Of a stretch of DNA of 46,942 nt, positions 1 through 8,632 are shown piece after piece; positions within the stretch are counted from its first letter, which is position 1; the number at the start of each line of letters is the position of its first letter. Position numbers and translations under genes: made by a program. Origin of the DNA: Pseudomonadota bacterium (GTDB taxonomy: Bacteria; Pseudomonadota; Gammaproteobacteria; Acidiferrobacterales; UBA6901); NCBI GenBank assembly GCA_021783175.1, contig JAJXUF010000016.1, positions 1 through 46,942 on the forward strand, in the 5' to 3' direction. A model generated the notes under the pieces. It was not told the origin of the DNA and ran no database searches. It saw only the letters and a list, made by a program, of their open reading frames with translations.

Positions 1-1
1 T

Positions 2-484
2 CACGGCGCCAATCTTGGCGACGATGTGATCTATTCAGGTACGGTAGCGGCTGCGATGGAAGGGCGGTTTCTCGGCCTGCCGGCAATAGCGGTTTCGATG
101 GCCGGCCGTTCCGGCAAGAATTTCTCCACCGGCGCCGGTGTCGTCGTACGTCTGCTGGAGCAACTGCAACGCGACCGTCTGCCGGCAGACACCATACTCA
201 ACGTGAATGTCCCTGATGTACCACCGTCAGAGATCGCCGGTTACGAAGCCACGCGTCTTGGTCATCGCCACAAGGCCGAACCGGTCGTGCGGTCCAGCGA
301 CCCGCATGGTAATCCGATTTACTGGGTAGGAGGTCCGGGGCCTGAGGCCGATGCCGGTCCGGGCACCGATTTTCATGCGATCCGACGCAATTGTGTTTCC
401 ATTACCCCGCTGCACGTAGACCTGACTCGCTATGCTGCGCTCGATCACGTCGCCTCCTGGTTGGGCGAGATGAAGCCGCAATGA
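2..484 (+). CDS. surE: 5'-nucleotidase SurE, 5'-truncated by window edge
   Basis: SurE is a metal-dependent survival phosphatase that dephosphorylates nucleoside 5'- and 3'-monophosphates. Reading in frame from base 2 gives HGANLGDDVIYSGTVAAAME, the family's conserved Asn/Asp loop near residue 95 of a full protein, so roughly the first third lies outside the window. The C-terminal part is complete and has the usual NVNVPD segment and the T-R-L-G-H-R stretch. The stop codon overlaps the ATG of pcm (ATGA), which suggests translational coupling. The surE-pcm-nlpD-rpoS order is the classical gammaproteobacterial arrangement, so the identification is firm even though the start cannot be seen. Confidence 0.95.
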   Translation, partial: HGANLGDDVIYSGTVAAAMEGRFLGLPAIAVSMAGRSGKNFSTGAGVVVRLLEQLQRDRLPADTILNVNVPDVPPSEIAGYEATRLGHRHKAEPVVRSSDPHGNPIYWVGGPGPEADAGPGTDFHAIRRNCVSITPLHVDLTRYAALDHVASWLGEMKPQ

Positions 485-1143
485 ACATGGATTGGCAAGG
501 CATCGGATTCACATCGCAGCGCACGCGCGAGCGCCTTATCCAGCGTTTGCGATCAGGCGGCATCCGCGATGAGCGGGTGCTATCCGCCATGCTCAATATC
601 CCGCGCCACGTTTTCGTGGATGAAGCGCTGGCAACCCGTGCCTATGAGGATACGGCGCTGCCGATAGGACACAACCAGACGATCTCCCAGCCTTACATCG
701 TCGCCCGGATGACTGAGGCCCTGCTTGGCGCAGGTCCGCTGCGCCGGGTGCTTGAAGTTGGCTCGGGTTCCGGCTATCAGACGGCGATCCTGGCGGCGCT
801 GGTGGATGAAGTCTTCTCCGTCGAACGCGTTGAACCGCTGTTAAAGCTTACGCGCCGCCGCTTGCAGAATCTGGGTTACCGCAATTTCCGCCTGAAGCTC
901 TCGGATGGCAGCTGGGGCTGGCCCGAGCACGGTCCTTATGACGGAATCTTGGTGACGGCGGCACCCGAAGACCTGCCGGAAGCGCTGTGCGGGCAGCTTG
1001 CGCCGGGGGCGCGCATGGTGATACCCGTGGGTCTGAGAACCAGTCAGCAAGAATTGCTGCTTATTACCGCCGTCGATGGTGGCTACCAGCGCGAGCTGCT
1101 GGAAATGGTCAATTTCGTGCCGCTGGTTCGGGATGACGATTAA
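481..1143 (+). CDS. pcm: Protein-L-isoaspartate O-methyltransferase
   Basis: Pcm uses S-adenosylmethionine to methylate isoaspartyl residues in damaged proteins, which starts their repair. The 220-residue product has the normal length. It shows the PIGHNQTISQPYIVA substrate segment near residue 57 and SAM-binding motif I (VLEVGSGSGYQTA) near residue 85. I chose the ATG at 481 because it overlaps the surE stop as ATGA and gives the family's usual N-terminus; an upstream in-frame ATG at 391 would lie inside surE. The 3' end overlaps nlpD by 11 bases. This is a conserved stress-survival operon leading into rpoS. Confidence 0.96.
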   Translation: MNMDWQGIGFTSQRTRERLIQRLRSGGIRDERVLSAMLNIPRHVFVDEALATRAYEDTALPIGHNQTISQPYIVARMTEALLGAGPLRRVLEVGSGSGYQTAILAALVDEVFSVERVEPLLKLTRRRLQNLGYRNFRLKLSDGSWGWPEHGPYDGILVTAAPEDLPEALCGQLAPGARMVIPVGLRTSQQELLLITAVDGGYQRELLEMVNFVPLVRDDD

Positions 1144-1951
1144 AACGCGCAGCCATGTACCCGCATTCGGGATAATCCTCATCGCCGCAGTGCTGCTGCC
1201 TGGCTGCGGCGGGCAGCGTGTCACTCCCGAGGTGAGCGATCAGGCCATGAGCCTGCGTTTCCCGGAAACCCGCTACCGCACGGTTTTCCACGGCGATACG
1301 CTCTACAGTATCGCTTGGGAGAGCGGACGGGATTATCGCGAGCTGGCGGCATGGAACAATATCCCCCCGCCGTATACCATCCACGTCGGCCAGCGCCTGC
1401 GTCTGTTTCCGCCGCGCCACAAGTCGCGGCCGGCTAGACGATCGGTAGAAACCAGACCGAATCACCCGCCACAGGCCATCGTACGGTCGGATCGGGAGGC
1501 CGCAGGACATATTGAATCACATGCACTGCCGCGTACTCGGCATACGCAGGGGAGTCCGCGCCAGCGGGCTGTGCAAACCGGGCCCGGACCCTGGGTCTGG
1601 CCGGCAAAGGGCAAAATCATTGGTTGGTTCAACCACAGCGGGACAGAAAACGGGCTGGACATTGCCGGATGGCGCGGGGAGCCGGTATTCGCGGCTGCCG
1701 CCGGTAAGGTCGTTTATCAGGGAAGTGGACTTCGCGGATACGGACAGCTTATCATCATTAAACATAATGATGATTATTTCAGTGCTTACGCTCACAATAA
1801 CCGAATCCTCGTAAGAGATGGGGAATGGGTTAAGCGAGGCCAGAAGATTGCGGAAATGGGAGATACGGGTACCGACAAAGTGAAGTTGCACTTTGAAATT
1901 CGGCGCCACGGCTCTCCCGTAAATCCCCTGAGATATCTCCCCAAACTTTGA
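1133..1951 (+). CDS. nlpD: NlpD-type lipoprotein, LysM + degenerate M23 domain
   Basis: NlpD activates the amidase AmiC during septal peptidoglycan splitting and sits in the periplasm as a lipoprotein. The 272-residue product has a signal peptide ending in the lipobox LLPGC (Cys25). A LysM domain follows at about residues 48-94, then a basic, low-complexity linker, then an M23 (LytM) domain from about residue 175. The first zinc-ligand His of active M23 peptidases is replaced (NGLDI in place of H-x-x-x-D), while YAHN and LHFEIR are kept. This fits the catalytically dead LytM fold of NlpD/EnvC activators. The start at 1133 overlaps the end of pcm and places the lipobox correctly. In many gammaproteobacteria the main rpoS promoter lies inside nlpD; I could not place one here by eye. 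Confidence 0.9.
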   Translation: MTIKTRSHVPAFGIILIAAVLLPGCGGQRVTPEVSDQAMSLRFPETRYRTVFHGDTLYSIAWESGRDYRELAAWNNIPPPYTIHVGQRLRLFPPRHKSRPARRSVETRPNHPPQAIVRSDREAAGHIESHALPRTRHTQGSPRQRAVQTGPGPWVWPAKGKIIGWFNHSGTENGLDIAGWRGEPVFAAAAGKVVYQGSGLRGYGQLIIIKHNDDYFSAYAHNNRILVRDGEWVKRGQKIAEMGDTGTDKVKLHFEIRRHGSPVNPLRYLPKL

Positions 1952-1958
1952 ACGATTT

Positions 1959-3014
1959 ATGGCTCGCCGAAAGAAATCTGACCAGACGGAAAAGGAAGAC
2001 AAGCTCGAGTTAGAGGACTCCGAGGAAGGCTCAGTCGCGCCCGAGGAAGCCGAAGCGGAGGAAGAAGCGCAGGCTGAAGCGGAGGAAGAAGGCCATGAGG
2101 AAGAGGCCGTGGCTGCGCCAGCCAAGTCCGCTTCGACCGAAAGCAGCGAGGCCAGTGAATCGAGTGAAGCCGGGGCGGCCGTGGTACAGGCCGATGCCAC
2201 TCGGTTATATCTTAAGGAAATTGGCTTTTCGGCATTGCTGACGGCGGAAGAAGAAGTCTTCTACGCACGCCGCGCGCGCAAAGGTAACGAAGCTGCGCGC
2301 AAACGCATGATCGAAAGCAATCTGCGTTTGGTCGTGAAGATTGCGCGCCGCTATATGAATCGCGGCTTGGCACTGCTGGATCTTATTGAAGAGGGGAATC
2401 TCGGACTGATCCGCGCCGTCGAGAAATTCGACCCGGAGCGCGGTTTCCGCTTTTCCACTTATGCTACCTGGTGGATACGCCAGACTATCGAGCGTGCCAT
2501 CATGAATCAGACACGTACCATCCGATTGCCGGTGCATGTGCTGAAGGAAATCAACATCTATCTGCGCGCCGCGCGCTACCTTTCGCAGAAGATGGATCAC
2601 GAGCCGACGCCCGAAGAAGTCGCCACGCTGCTCGACAAGCCAATCGAGGATGTAAAGGAGATGCTGGGCCTGAACGAGCGCATAGCGTCGATGGACGCAC
2701 CGCTCGACGCCGATCCAGAACGCTCACTGCTTGACGCGATTGCCGATGAGCGTACGCCGGATCCGGAGAAGATTCTGCAGGATGAGGATCTCCATGGACA
2801 AATACGCGCCTGGCTCAATGAGTTGAATGACAAACAGCGCGAGGTGGTGGAGCGCCGTTTCGGGCTCAACGGACGTGAGATCTCGACTCTCGAGGAGGTG
2901 GGCGCGGACATTGGTGTGACGCGCGAACGCGTCCGCCAGATTCAAGTTGAAGCGTTGCGTCGCCTGCGTTCCATGCTGGAAAAAAACGGCTACTCGATCG
3001 ATTCGCTCTTCTGA
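1959..3014 (+). CDS. rpoS: RNA polymerase sigma factor RpoS with acidic N-terminal extension
   Basis: This is the stationary-phase and general-stress sigma factor. The 351-residue product has region 1.2 from about residue 79 ([11 protein letters not shown]), region 2 with [19 protein letters not shown] and [16 protein letters not shown], region 3 with [11 protein letters not shown], and region 4 ending [18 protein letters not shown]. Residues 1-78 are unusual: a Lys/Arg start is followed by a Glu/Ala/Ser-rich, strongly acidic tract. It lies seven bases after the nlpD stop. RpoS and RpoD share these regions, but the length, the nlpD neighbour and the absence of RpoD region 1.1 favour RpoS. No clear Shine-Dalgarno sequence precedes the ATG, so upstream transcription and coupling may matter. 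Confidence 0.93.
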   Translation: MARRKKSDQTEKEDKLELEDSEEGSVAPEEAEAEEEAQAEAEEEGHEEEAVAAPAKSASTESSEASESSEAGAAVVQADATRLYLKEIGFSALLTAEEEVFYARRARKGNEAARKRMIESNLRLVVKIARRYMNRGLALLDLIEEGNLGLIRAVEKFDPERGFRFSTYATWWIRQTIERAIMNQTRTIRLPVHVLKEINIYLRAARYLSQKMDHEPTPEEVATLLDKPIEDVKEMLGLNERIASMDAPLDADPERSLLDAIADERTPDPEKILQDEDLHGQIRAWLNELNDKQREVVERRFGLNGREISTLEEVGADIGVTRERVRQIQVEALRRLRSMLEKNGYSIDSLF

Positions 3015-3084
3015 TCCGACAGTATGGCGGCGCTGTACGCCGGGCATCGATACCGCGGGTGATTTGCGGCATGCAACGGTTTGT

Positions 3085-3462
3085 TCATGGTTCAATCATC
3101 AGCAGCGCTGCTGCAACTCGACGGTCTTCCCCCATCAGGATGTTATAGGTGCGGCAGGCAGCTGCGGTATCCATGACCTCCCAGCCGATGTTCAGCTTCG
3201 CCAGCGGCGCGGTCACTACTGCCCGTGGAAACTGCAATCGCCGTCCTGTACCGAGAATAACGAGCTCCGCTCCCAGTTCCGCAAGCGTTTGGAAGTGTTC
3301 TGGTGCGAGGTCGTCGAACGTTTGCGGTGGCCAGTCATGGACGAGGCGTTGTGGCAGCACAATGATGCTGCACTTGAAGGCGTCCTGGTTCACGGTGACC
3401 TGGCCGGGGCCATAGGTACGGATAATGTTGTGTCCGTCACCGGTCTGTAGATGGATTTTCAT
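3085..3462 (-). CDS. Mth938-like domain protein (DUF498/NDUFAF3-like)
   Basis: This is a single-domain 125-residue protein of the Mth938/Xcc1710 family, whose eukaryotic relative NDUFAF3 helps assemble complex I; the bacterial role is not established. Supporting features are the paired segments YGPGQVTVNQ near the N-terminus, ELVILGTGRRLQFP in the middle, and a C-terminal GWEVMDTAAACRTYNILMGE followed by a short hydrophobic strand. The length matches the family. It is convergent with rpoS and divergent from alaC, so it is probably a monocistronic gene. The function stays open; the family assignment is fairly secure. Confidence 0.8.
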   Translation of the reverse strand: MKIHLQTGDGHNIIRTYGPGQVTVNQDAFKCSIIVLPQRLVHDWPPQTFDDLAPEHFQTLAELGAELVILGTGRRLQFPRAVVTAPLAKLNIGWEVMDTAAACRTYNILMGEDRRVAAALLMIEP

Positions 3463-3542
3463 TCCTCTATTCCCGTATTCGGTAGCCGCGCCCTGGCTTC
3501 TGCCAGTGCGCGGATTGACAGCATGGCGTTACGCCAGTTATG

Positions 3543-3570
3543 TTTCACCTTTTGCGTAATGCTCTATATT
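3543..3570 (+). promoter_or_regulatory. Candidate sigma-70 promoter upstream of alaC
   Basis: TTTCAC (3543-3548) and TATATT (3565-3570) are separated by 16 bases and lie about 50 bases upstream of the alaC ATG. The -35 match is weak, so this is a suggestion only. Confidence 0.3.
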
Positions 3571-3620
3571 ACAAGGATTTCCACCCGGCCGGGTAACCTG
3601 CCCGTGACCGCATCCATGCC

Positions 3621-4835
3621 ATGAATCCATCCGACCAATTTCCCCGTATTCAGAGACTTCCGCCGTATGTTTTCAACATTGTCAACGAGCTGAAGGCCAA
3701 GGCGCGCCACGCCGGGGAAGACATCATCGATTTTGGCATGGGCAATCCGGATGAACCCACGCCACAACATATCGTTGATAAAATGTGCGAAGCGGCGCAG
3801 CGCGGTGACACCCACCGCTACTCGGTATCGCGCGGCATTCCTCGCCTGCGCCGGGCGATCTGCAACTGGTACAAGCGTCGCTATGACGTCGATCTCGACA
3901 TGGACAGCGAGGCCATCGTAACCATCGGCTCCAAGGAGGGCCTGGCGCATCTAGCGCTTGCCACCGTGGATCGTGGGGACGCGGTGCTCGTCCCGAACCC
4001 GACATATCCCATTCATCCCTACGGCTTCGTCATTGCCGGGGCGGATATCAGGCACGTTCCGCTGGTGCCCGGCGTTGATTTCTTCTCCGAGCTCGAGAAG
4101 GCGATCAAGACCTCCTGGCCCAAGCCGAAAATGCTGGTGCTCAACTTCCCCGGCAACCCCACCGCGATGTGCGTGGAGCTGGACTTTTTTGACAAGGTCA
4201 TCGCCATCGCGCGCGAGCACGGCATCTGGGTTATTCACGATCTGGCCTATGCCGATATCGTGTTCGACGGCTACAAGGCGCCTTCGATCCTGCAGGTTCC
4301 CGGTGCCAAGGACATCGCGGTCGAGTTCTTCACCCTGTCCAAGAGCTACAACATGCCTGGCTGGCGCGTCGGTTTCATGTGTGGCAACAAGAAGCTGGTG
4401 GCGGCGCTGGCACGCATCAAATCCTATCTCGACTACGGCATGTTCACTCCAATTCAAGTGGCTTCGATACTGGCGCTTGACGGACCGCAGGACTGCGTCG
4501 AGGAGATTCGCATGCGCTACCAGAACCGGCGCGATGTATTGTGCCATGGCCTGCATGCCGCCGGCTGGATGGTCGACGTACCAAAGGCAACCATGTTTGT
4601 ATGGGCGAAAATCCCCCCGCAGTACCGGCAGATGGGATCGCTCGAGTTTTCCAAGAAGCTCCTGATTGAGGCTAAGGTAGCGGTGGCGCCGGGAGTGGGA
4701 TTCGGGGAGTATGGCGACGATTACGTGCGTTTCGGTCTGATCGAAAACGAACATCGCACCCGTCAAGCGGTGCGCTCGATAAAGGATATGATGCGCCGCG
4801 ACCGCGGCAACGACAATCAGATTGGTCAGGTCTAA
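3621..4835 (+). CDS. alaC: Pyridoxal-phosphate aminotransferase, AlaC type (glutamate-pyruvate transaminase)
   Basis: This is a 404-residue class I/II aminotransferase that most resembles AlaC, which makes alanine from pyruvate with glutamate as amino donor. Family features include [12 protein letters not shown] near residue 37, the cofactor loop [12 protein letters not shown], the NFPGNPTA motif at about 175-182, and [17 protein letters not shown]. The Schiff-base lysine is K241 in [11 protein letters not shown]. It stops three bases before the GTG of hom, so the two are probably co-transcribed with thrC as an aspartate-family and alanine block. It could act on related keto acids such as 2-aminobutyrate precursors. 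The fold is certain; the exact substrate is inferred. Confidence 0.9.
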   Translation: MNPSDQFPRIQRLPPYVFNIVNELKAKARHAGEDIIDFGMGNPDEPTPQHIVDKMCEAAQRGDTHRYSVSRGIPRLRRAICNWYKRRYDVDLDMDSEAIVTIGSKEGLAHLALATVDRGDAVLVPNPTYPIHPYGFVIAGADIRHVPLVPGVDFFSELEKAIKTSWPKPKMLVLNFPGNPTAMCVELDFFDKVIAIAREHGIWVIHDLAYADIVFDGYKAPSILQVPGAKDIAVEFFTLSKSYNMPGWRVGFMCGNKKLVAALARIKSYLDYGMFTPIQVASILALDGPQDCVEEIRMRYQNRRDVLCHGLHAAGWMVDVPKATMFVWAKIPPQYRQMGSLEFSKKLLIEAKVAVAPGVGFGEYGDDYVRFGLIENEHRTRQAVRSIKDMMRRDRGNDNQIGQV

Positions 4836-4838
4836 AAA

Positions 4839-6161
4839 GTGAAACCGGTAAATATAGGGCTCCTCGGCCTCGGCACGGTAGGTGCCGGTACGGTAAACGT
4901 GCTGGTACGCAATGCCGCGGAAATAACGCGCCGCGCGGGACGCGAGATCCGTGTCGTGCATGCCGCAGCACGCGACATGGGCCGTGCGCGATCCTGTCCT
5001 TTGCAGGACATACGCCTGACGACGGATCCGTTCGAGGTTGTCAATGATCCGCAGATCGACGTTATTGTGGAGCTTATTGGTGGCGAGGATCCGGCACGCC
5101 AGCTCGTCATGCGTGCCATTGAGAACGGCAAGCATGTAGTGACTGCCAACAAGGCGCTCATTGCCAAGCACGGCAACGAAGTCTTTGCTGCGGCGCGCGG
5201 CAAGGGCGTCATGGTCGGCTTCGAAGCGGCCGTGGCCGGCGGAATTCCGATCATCAAGACCATCCGCGAAGGTCTGGCAGGTAACCGCATCGAATGGCTC
5301 GCCGGAATCATCAACGGCACGGGTAACTTCATTCTCACGGAAATGCGCGACCGCGGGCGCGAATTTTCCGATGTGCTGGCCGAGGCGCAGCGCCTGGGTT
5401 ATGCCGAGGCCGATCCGTCTTTCGATGTGGAAGGCATCGATGCGGCACACAAGCTCACGATACTTGCGGCGATAGCCTTCGGCATTCCGCTGCAGTTCAA
5501 TAAGGTCTATACCGAAGGCATCGCGCGTATTACTCGCAGCGACGTGTCATATGCCGAACAGCTCGGTTATCGCATCAAGCATCTCGGCATTGCGCGCCGC
5601 ACCCAACATGGCGTGGAGTTGCGCGTGCACCCGACTCTGATTCCGGAGCGCCGCCTCATCGCAAGCGTCGACGGAGTCATGAATGCCATACTGGTGAAGG
5701 GAGATGCCGTCGGTCCGACTCTGTATTATGGCGCTGGCGCTGGCGCCGAGCCGACTGCCTCGGCGGTGGTGGCCGACATCGTCGACGAGGTGCGCATGCT
5801 GACTGCCGATCCGAATCATCGCGTGCCGCACCTGGCGTTTCAGGACGACCAGCTTTCGGATCAGCCCATCCTGCGGATGGAAGAGGTTGAATCCGCTTAT
5901 TATTTGCGCATGCAGGCTCAGGACCGGCCTGGCGTGCTGGCTGACATAACGCGCATCCTTGCCGATCTCGATATCAGCATCGAGGCGATCATTCAGAAGG
6001 AACCCGCGCCGGGCGAGAGGGAGGTCCCCGTGATTCTCCTGACGCACCGCGTGGTAGAGAGAAATATGAATCAGGCGATTGCGCGTACCGAGGCCCTGGG
6101 TTCCGTCAATGGCAAGATCATGCGTATCCGCGTCGAGCATTTGAACCGCGACTGGAAATAA
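4839..6161 (+). CDS. hom: Homoserine dehydrogenase
   Basis: Hom reduces aspartate semialdehyde to homoserine with NAD(P)H, the branch point to threonine and methionine. The 440-residue product has an N-terminal nucleotide-binding fold (GLLGLGTVGAGTVNVL), the ANKALIAKHG segment, the catalytic-domain stretch GGIPIIKT near residue 138 and the GTGNFILTEM motif. A C-terminal ACT domain (about 350-430, AQDRPGVLADITRIL) is the usual site of threonine feedback control. Translation starts at GTG 4839, three bases after alaC, because the next in-frame start would remove the dinucleotide-binding loop. thrC follows after a three-base gap, consistent with an operon. Confidence 0.96.
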   Translation: MKPVNIGLLGLGTVGAGTVNVLVRNAAEITRRAGREIRVVHAAARDMGRARSCPLQDIRLTTDPFEVVNDPQIDVIVELIGGEDPARQLVMRAIENGKHVVTANKALIAKHGNEVFAAARGKGVMVGFEAAVAGGIPIIKTIREGLAGNRIEWLAGIINGTGNFILTEMRDRGREFSDVLAEAQRLGYAEADPSFDVEGIDAAHKLTILAAIAFGIPLQFNKVYTEGIARITRSDVSYAEQLGYRIKHLGIARRTQHGVELRVHPTLIPERRLIASVDGVMNAILVKGDAVGPTLYYGAGAGAEPTASAVVADIVDEVRMLTADPNHRVPHLAFQDDQLSDQPILRMEEVESAYYLRMQAQDRPGVLADITRILADLDISIEAIIQKEPAPGEREVPVILLTHRVVERNMNQAIARTEALGSVNGKIMRIRVEHLNRDWK

Positions 6162-6164
6162 TTT

Positions 6165-7307
6165 ATGACATCGCATAACCGCTACACCGGCCTCATTGAA
6201 AAGTACCGCGATCGCCTGCCGGTACACGACGATACGCGTATTATCAGCCTGGGTGAGGGCAACACGCCGCTAATCCGGCTGACTCACATTCCGCGCGAGC
6301 TCGGCGACAGGGTCGACATTTATGTGAAATTCGAAGGCCTGAATCCGACCGGATCGTTCAAGGACCGCGGCATGACGATGGCTGTGACCAAGGCCGTTGA
6401 AGAGGGCAGTCGAGCCATCATCTGCGCGTCGACCGGCAATACTTCGGCTGCCGCAGCTGCCTACGCGGCTCGTGCCGGTATCACCTGCTTCGTGCTGATC
6501 CCGGAAGGCAAGATCGCACTTGGCAAGCTGGCACAGGCCATGATTCACGGTGCGGTCGTGATCCAGATCGAGGGAAATTTCGACGCAGGGATGGAGCTGG
6601 TAAAGCAGGTGGCCAAGGATGCCCCGGTCACGATCGTCAATTCGATCAATCCCTACCGTCTGCAGGGACAAAAAACCGCCGCTTTCGAGATCATCGAGGA
6701 ACTCGGGCGGGCCCCCGACTATCACTGTCTGCCGGTGGGTAATGCAGGCAACATCACCGCACACTGGATCGGATACTGCGAATATTCATCGGCTTCAGGC
6801 GAACATGTCACCGCCGCCTGTAGCTTCTGCCAGGGCAAATGCATCTATGCTGGCGGAGCGGTCTGCGGAAACCGCCCGCATATGGTCGGCTATCAGGCAG
6901 CCGGTAGTGCCCCATTTCTGCGCGGGCGTATGGTAGACAATCCCGAAACCGTCGCCACCGCCATTCGCATCGGCCATCCCCAGTCCTGGGACAGCGCGTG
7001 GAAGGTCGTCCAGGAATCCGGCGGCTGGTTCGACGAATGCAGCGACGAAGAAATTCTCGCCGCCCAGAAATTGCTTGCCGAAAAGGAGGGTGTATTCTGT
7101 GAACCTGCCTCGGCGACGTCTCTGGCCGGCGCCTTGCGCGATGTACACAACGGCCGGATACCTGCCGGCAGCAGCATTGTCTGCACGCTGACCGGACATG
7201 GACTCAAGGATCCGGATACTGCCATCAAGCAAAGCAGCCGACCGTTGATCAAAATCAAGGCCGACCTTGCGGCCGTCAAGCGCGCCATCCTCGAGAATCT
7301 CGCCTGA
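6165..7307 (+). CDS. thrC: Threonine synthase with a cysteine-rich insertion
   Basis: ThrC converts O-phosphohomoserine to threonine using pyridoxal phosphate. The 380-residue product shows the [10 protein letters not shown] motif, the PLP lysine K66 in GSFKDRG, the ASTGNTSAA loop near residue 88, the phosphate-binding GNAGN motif near residue 192 and the C-terminal [12 protein letters not shown]. Between WIGYCEYSS and [12 protein letters not shown], at about residues 210-235, lies a stretch with four cysteines (C219, C222, C226, C234; spacing Cx2Cx3Cx7C), plus C205 nearby. This looks longer and more Cys-rich than the short loop I expect in this subfamily. Whether it binds a metal is unknown. 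It is the third gene of the alaC-hom-thrC run. Confidence 0.95.
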   Translation: MTSHNRYTGLIEKYRDRLPVHDDTRIISLGEGNTPLIRLTHIPRELGDRVDIYVKFEGLNPTGSFKDRGMTMAVTKAVEEGSRAIICASTGNTSAAAAAYAARAGITCFVLIPEGKIALGKLAQAMIHGAVVIQIEGNFDAGMELVKQVAKDAPVTIVNSINPYRLQGQKTAAFEIIEELGRAPDYHCLPVGNAGNITAHWIGYCEYSSASGEHVTAACSFCQGKCIYAGGAVCGNRPHMVGYQAAGSAPFLRGRMVDNPETVATAIRIGHPQSWDSAWKVVQESGGWFDECSDEEILAAQKLLAEKEGVFCEPASATSLAGALRDVHNGRIPAGSSIVCTLTGHGLKDPDTAIKQSSRPLIKIKADLAAVKRAILENLA

Positions 7308-7519
7308 TCCGGACGCAGTAACGGCGCGTTTTTTTGCTGGTTGTGCTCGGTGTCGGGAACCGCGACCCTAACCCTGATTGCAGGGCTGCGTGCTGTGCGT
7401 GGGTGCAGTCCGCGCGCGACCTTTTTTCCGCGCAAAGGAAACAAGATGATGGTATTCATTACCGCTCGGCGCTTGGCGCAATGCTGCGTGCCTGGAAGCG
7501 TTGGCGGCAAGGAACAGAA

Positions 7520-8632
7520 GTGACCAGTCTGATGCCGGATGATGCACAAAGGCACCTGAGCGTTCTGGTGGCTGGACTCTACGGTCCAGGCGGTGACGTT
7601 CCAGACACACTTGCTGAAGATCTGATGCCGCAGCTCGAGATGCTGCTGGCACGCGCAACGCCTGTCGATTTCGCTGCAGCTCCTGCCGCGGATGACCGTT
7701 GTGCCGGATTCGACACGCTGCTTTACCGCTTATTCGAGGTCGATATCGCGCATGGCGTTGACCTGCCGATCGCTGCAACCACGCGCTTTTCCGATTGCGG
7801 GATCAGCGACAGCAACTGGTGGATCCGTGCCGATCCGGTACATCTCGAGCCGCATGGCACCGGACTGGTACTGAGCGGCAATGAAATGCTTGACCTTACC
7901 CAAAGCGAAGCCGAGCGCTTGGCGGTCGAGTTGCGCGAAATATTCACCGCGGACACCTGGCTACTGGAAACGCCGCGGCCCGAGCGCTGGTACCTGCGCG
8001 CACCTGCCGCGCAGCGCATTAAGACACACAGCCCTGACGAAATACGCGGCCGCGATGTCGGCAATTATCTGCCCAGCGGGCCGGACGCGAAAACCTGGCA
8101 TTCTCTGCTCAACGAGGCGCAGATCCTTTTGCACGCCTCCCCGGTCAATCTCGAACGTGAACAGCGTGGATGCCCCCCAATAAACAGCCTATGGTTCTGG
8201 GGCGGGGGGTGCCTGCCGTCCGTCGCGGCTGCCGGCTGGACTCAGCTGTGGGGTGAAGATGCGCTGGCTCGCGGTCTTGCGCGCCTTGCTGGTGCTGCTG
8301 TGCGTGCCTTGCCGGCCAATGCGACTCACTGGTTGCGAGCAGCCACTAGGCCCGGGGCGCAGCTTCTGGTGTTTGATCAAGCGCGCGCCGCGGTACAGTA
8401 CGGCGACTGGGCCAACTGGCAAAACGTCATGGGCGTATTCGAGGAACTTTGGATTGCGCCGCTGGTGAGGGCGCTGCGGGCGCGCGAGATTACAAGCCTC
8501 ACGCTGTACACGGAACAGGGCAGCGGCATGCGCGTCACCCGCCGTGACCTCGGACGCTGGTGGCGTCATCGCCGCCGCGTGCCGCAATATCGAATGCGCG
8601 AACATCATGAGCGGATCAATCAGCGCCGGTAG
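7520..8632 (+). CDS. RpfE-like conserved protein next to recJ (COG4255-type)
   Basis: This 370-residue protein resembles the conserved family represented by Xanthomonas RpfE. Those genes also neighbour recJ and are annotated as regulatory or phosphoglycerate-mutase-like without a proven reaction. Visible family traits are the motif ADPVHLEPHGTGLVLSG near residue 107, GRDVGNYLPSGPDAKTWHSL in the middle, and NSLWFWGGGCLP near residue 220. I chose GTG 7520 because AAGGA (7509-7513) lies six bases upstream; in-frame upstream codons lack this and read as non-coding. The gene overlaps recJ by 26 bases. A short reading frame at 7449-7523 could be a leader, but I see no support for it. Confidence 0.75.
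   Translation: MTSLMPDDAQRHLSVLVAGLYGPGGDVPDTLAEDLMPQLEMLLARATPVDFAAAPAADDRCAGFDTLLYRLFEVDIAHGVDLPIAATTRFSDCGISDSNWWIRADPVHLEPHGTGLVLSGNEMLDLTQSEAERLAVELREIFTADTWLLETPRPERWYLRAPAAQRIKTHSPDEIRGRDVGNYLPSGPDAKTWHSLLNEAQILLHASPVNLEREQRGCPPINSLWFWGGGCLPSVAAAGWTQLWGEDALARGLARLAGAAVRALPANATHWLRAATRPGAQLLVFDQARAAVQYGDWANWQNVMGVFEELWIAPLVRALRAREITSLTLYTEQGSGMRVTRRDLGRWWRHRRRVPQYRMREHHERINQRR

Noticed and set aside
3951..5450. 499-codon minus-strand frame opposite alaC and hom
   Set aside because: It is a mirror of two well-supported genes in GC-rich DNA and has no motif of its own.
7341..7523. 60-codon frame between thrC and the rpfE-like gene, possible leader
   Set aside because: It has no attenuator hairpins or codon runs and a random-looking composition.
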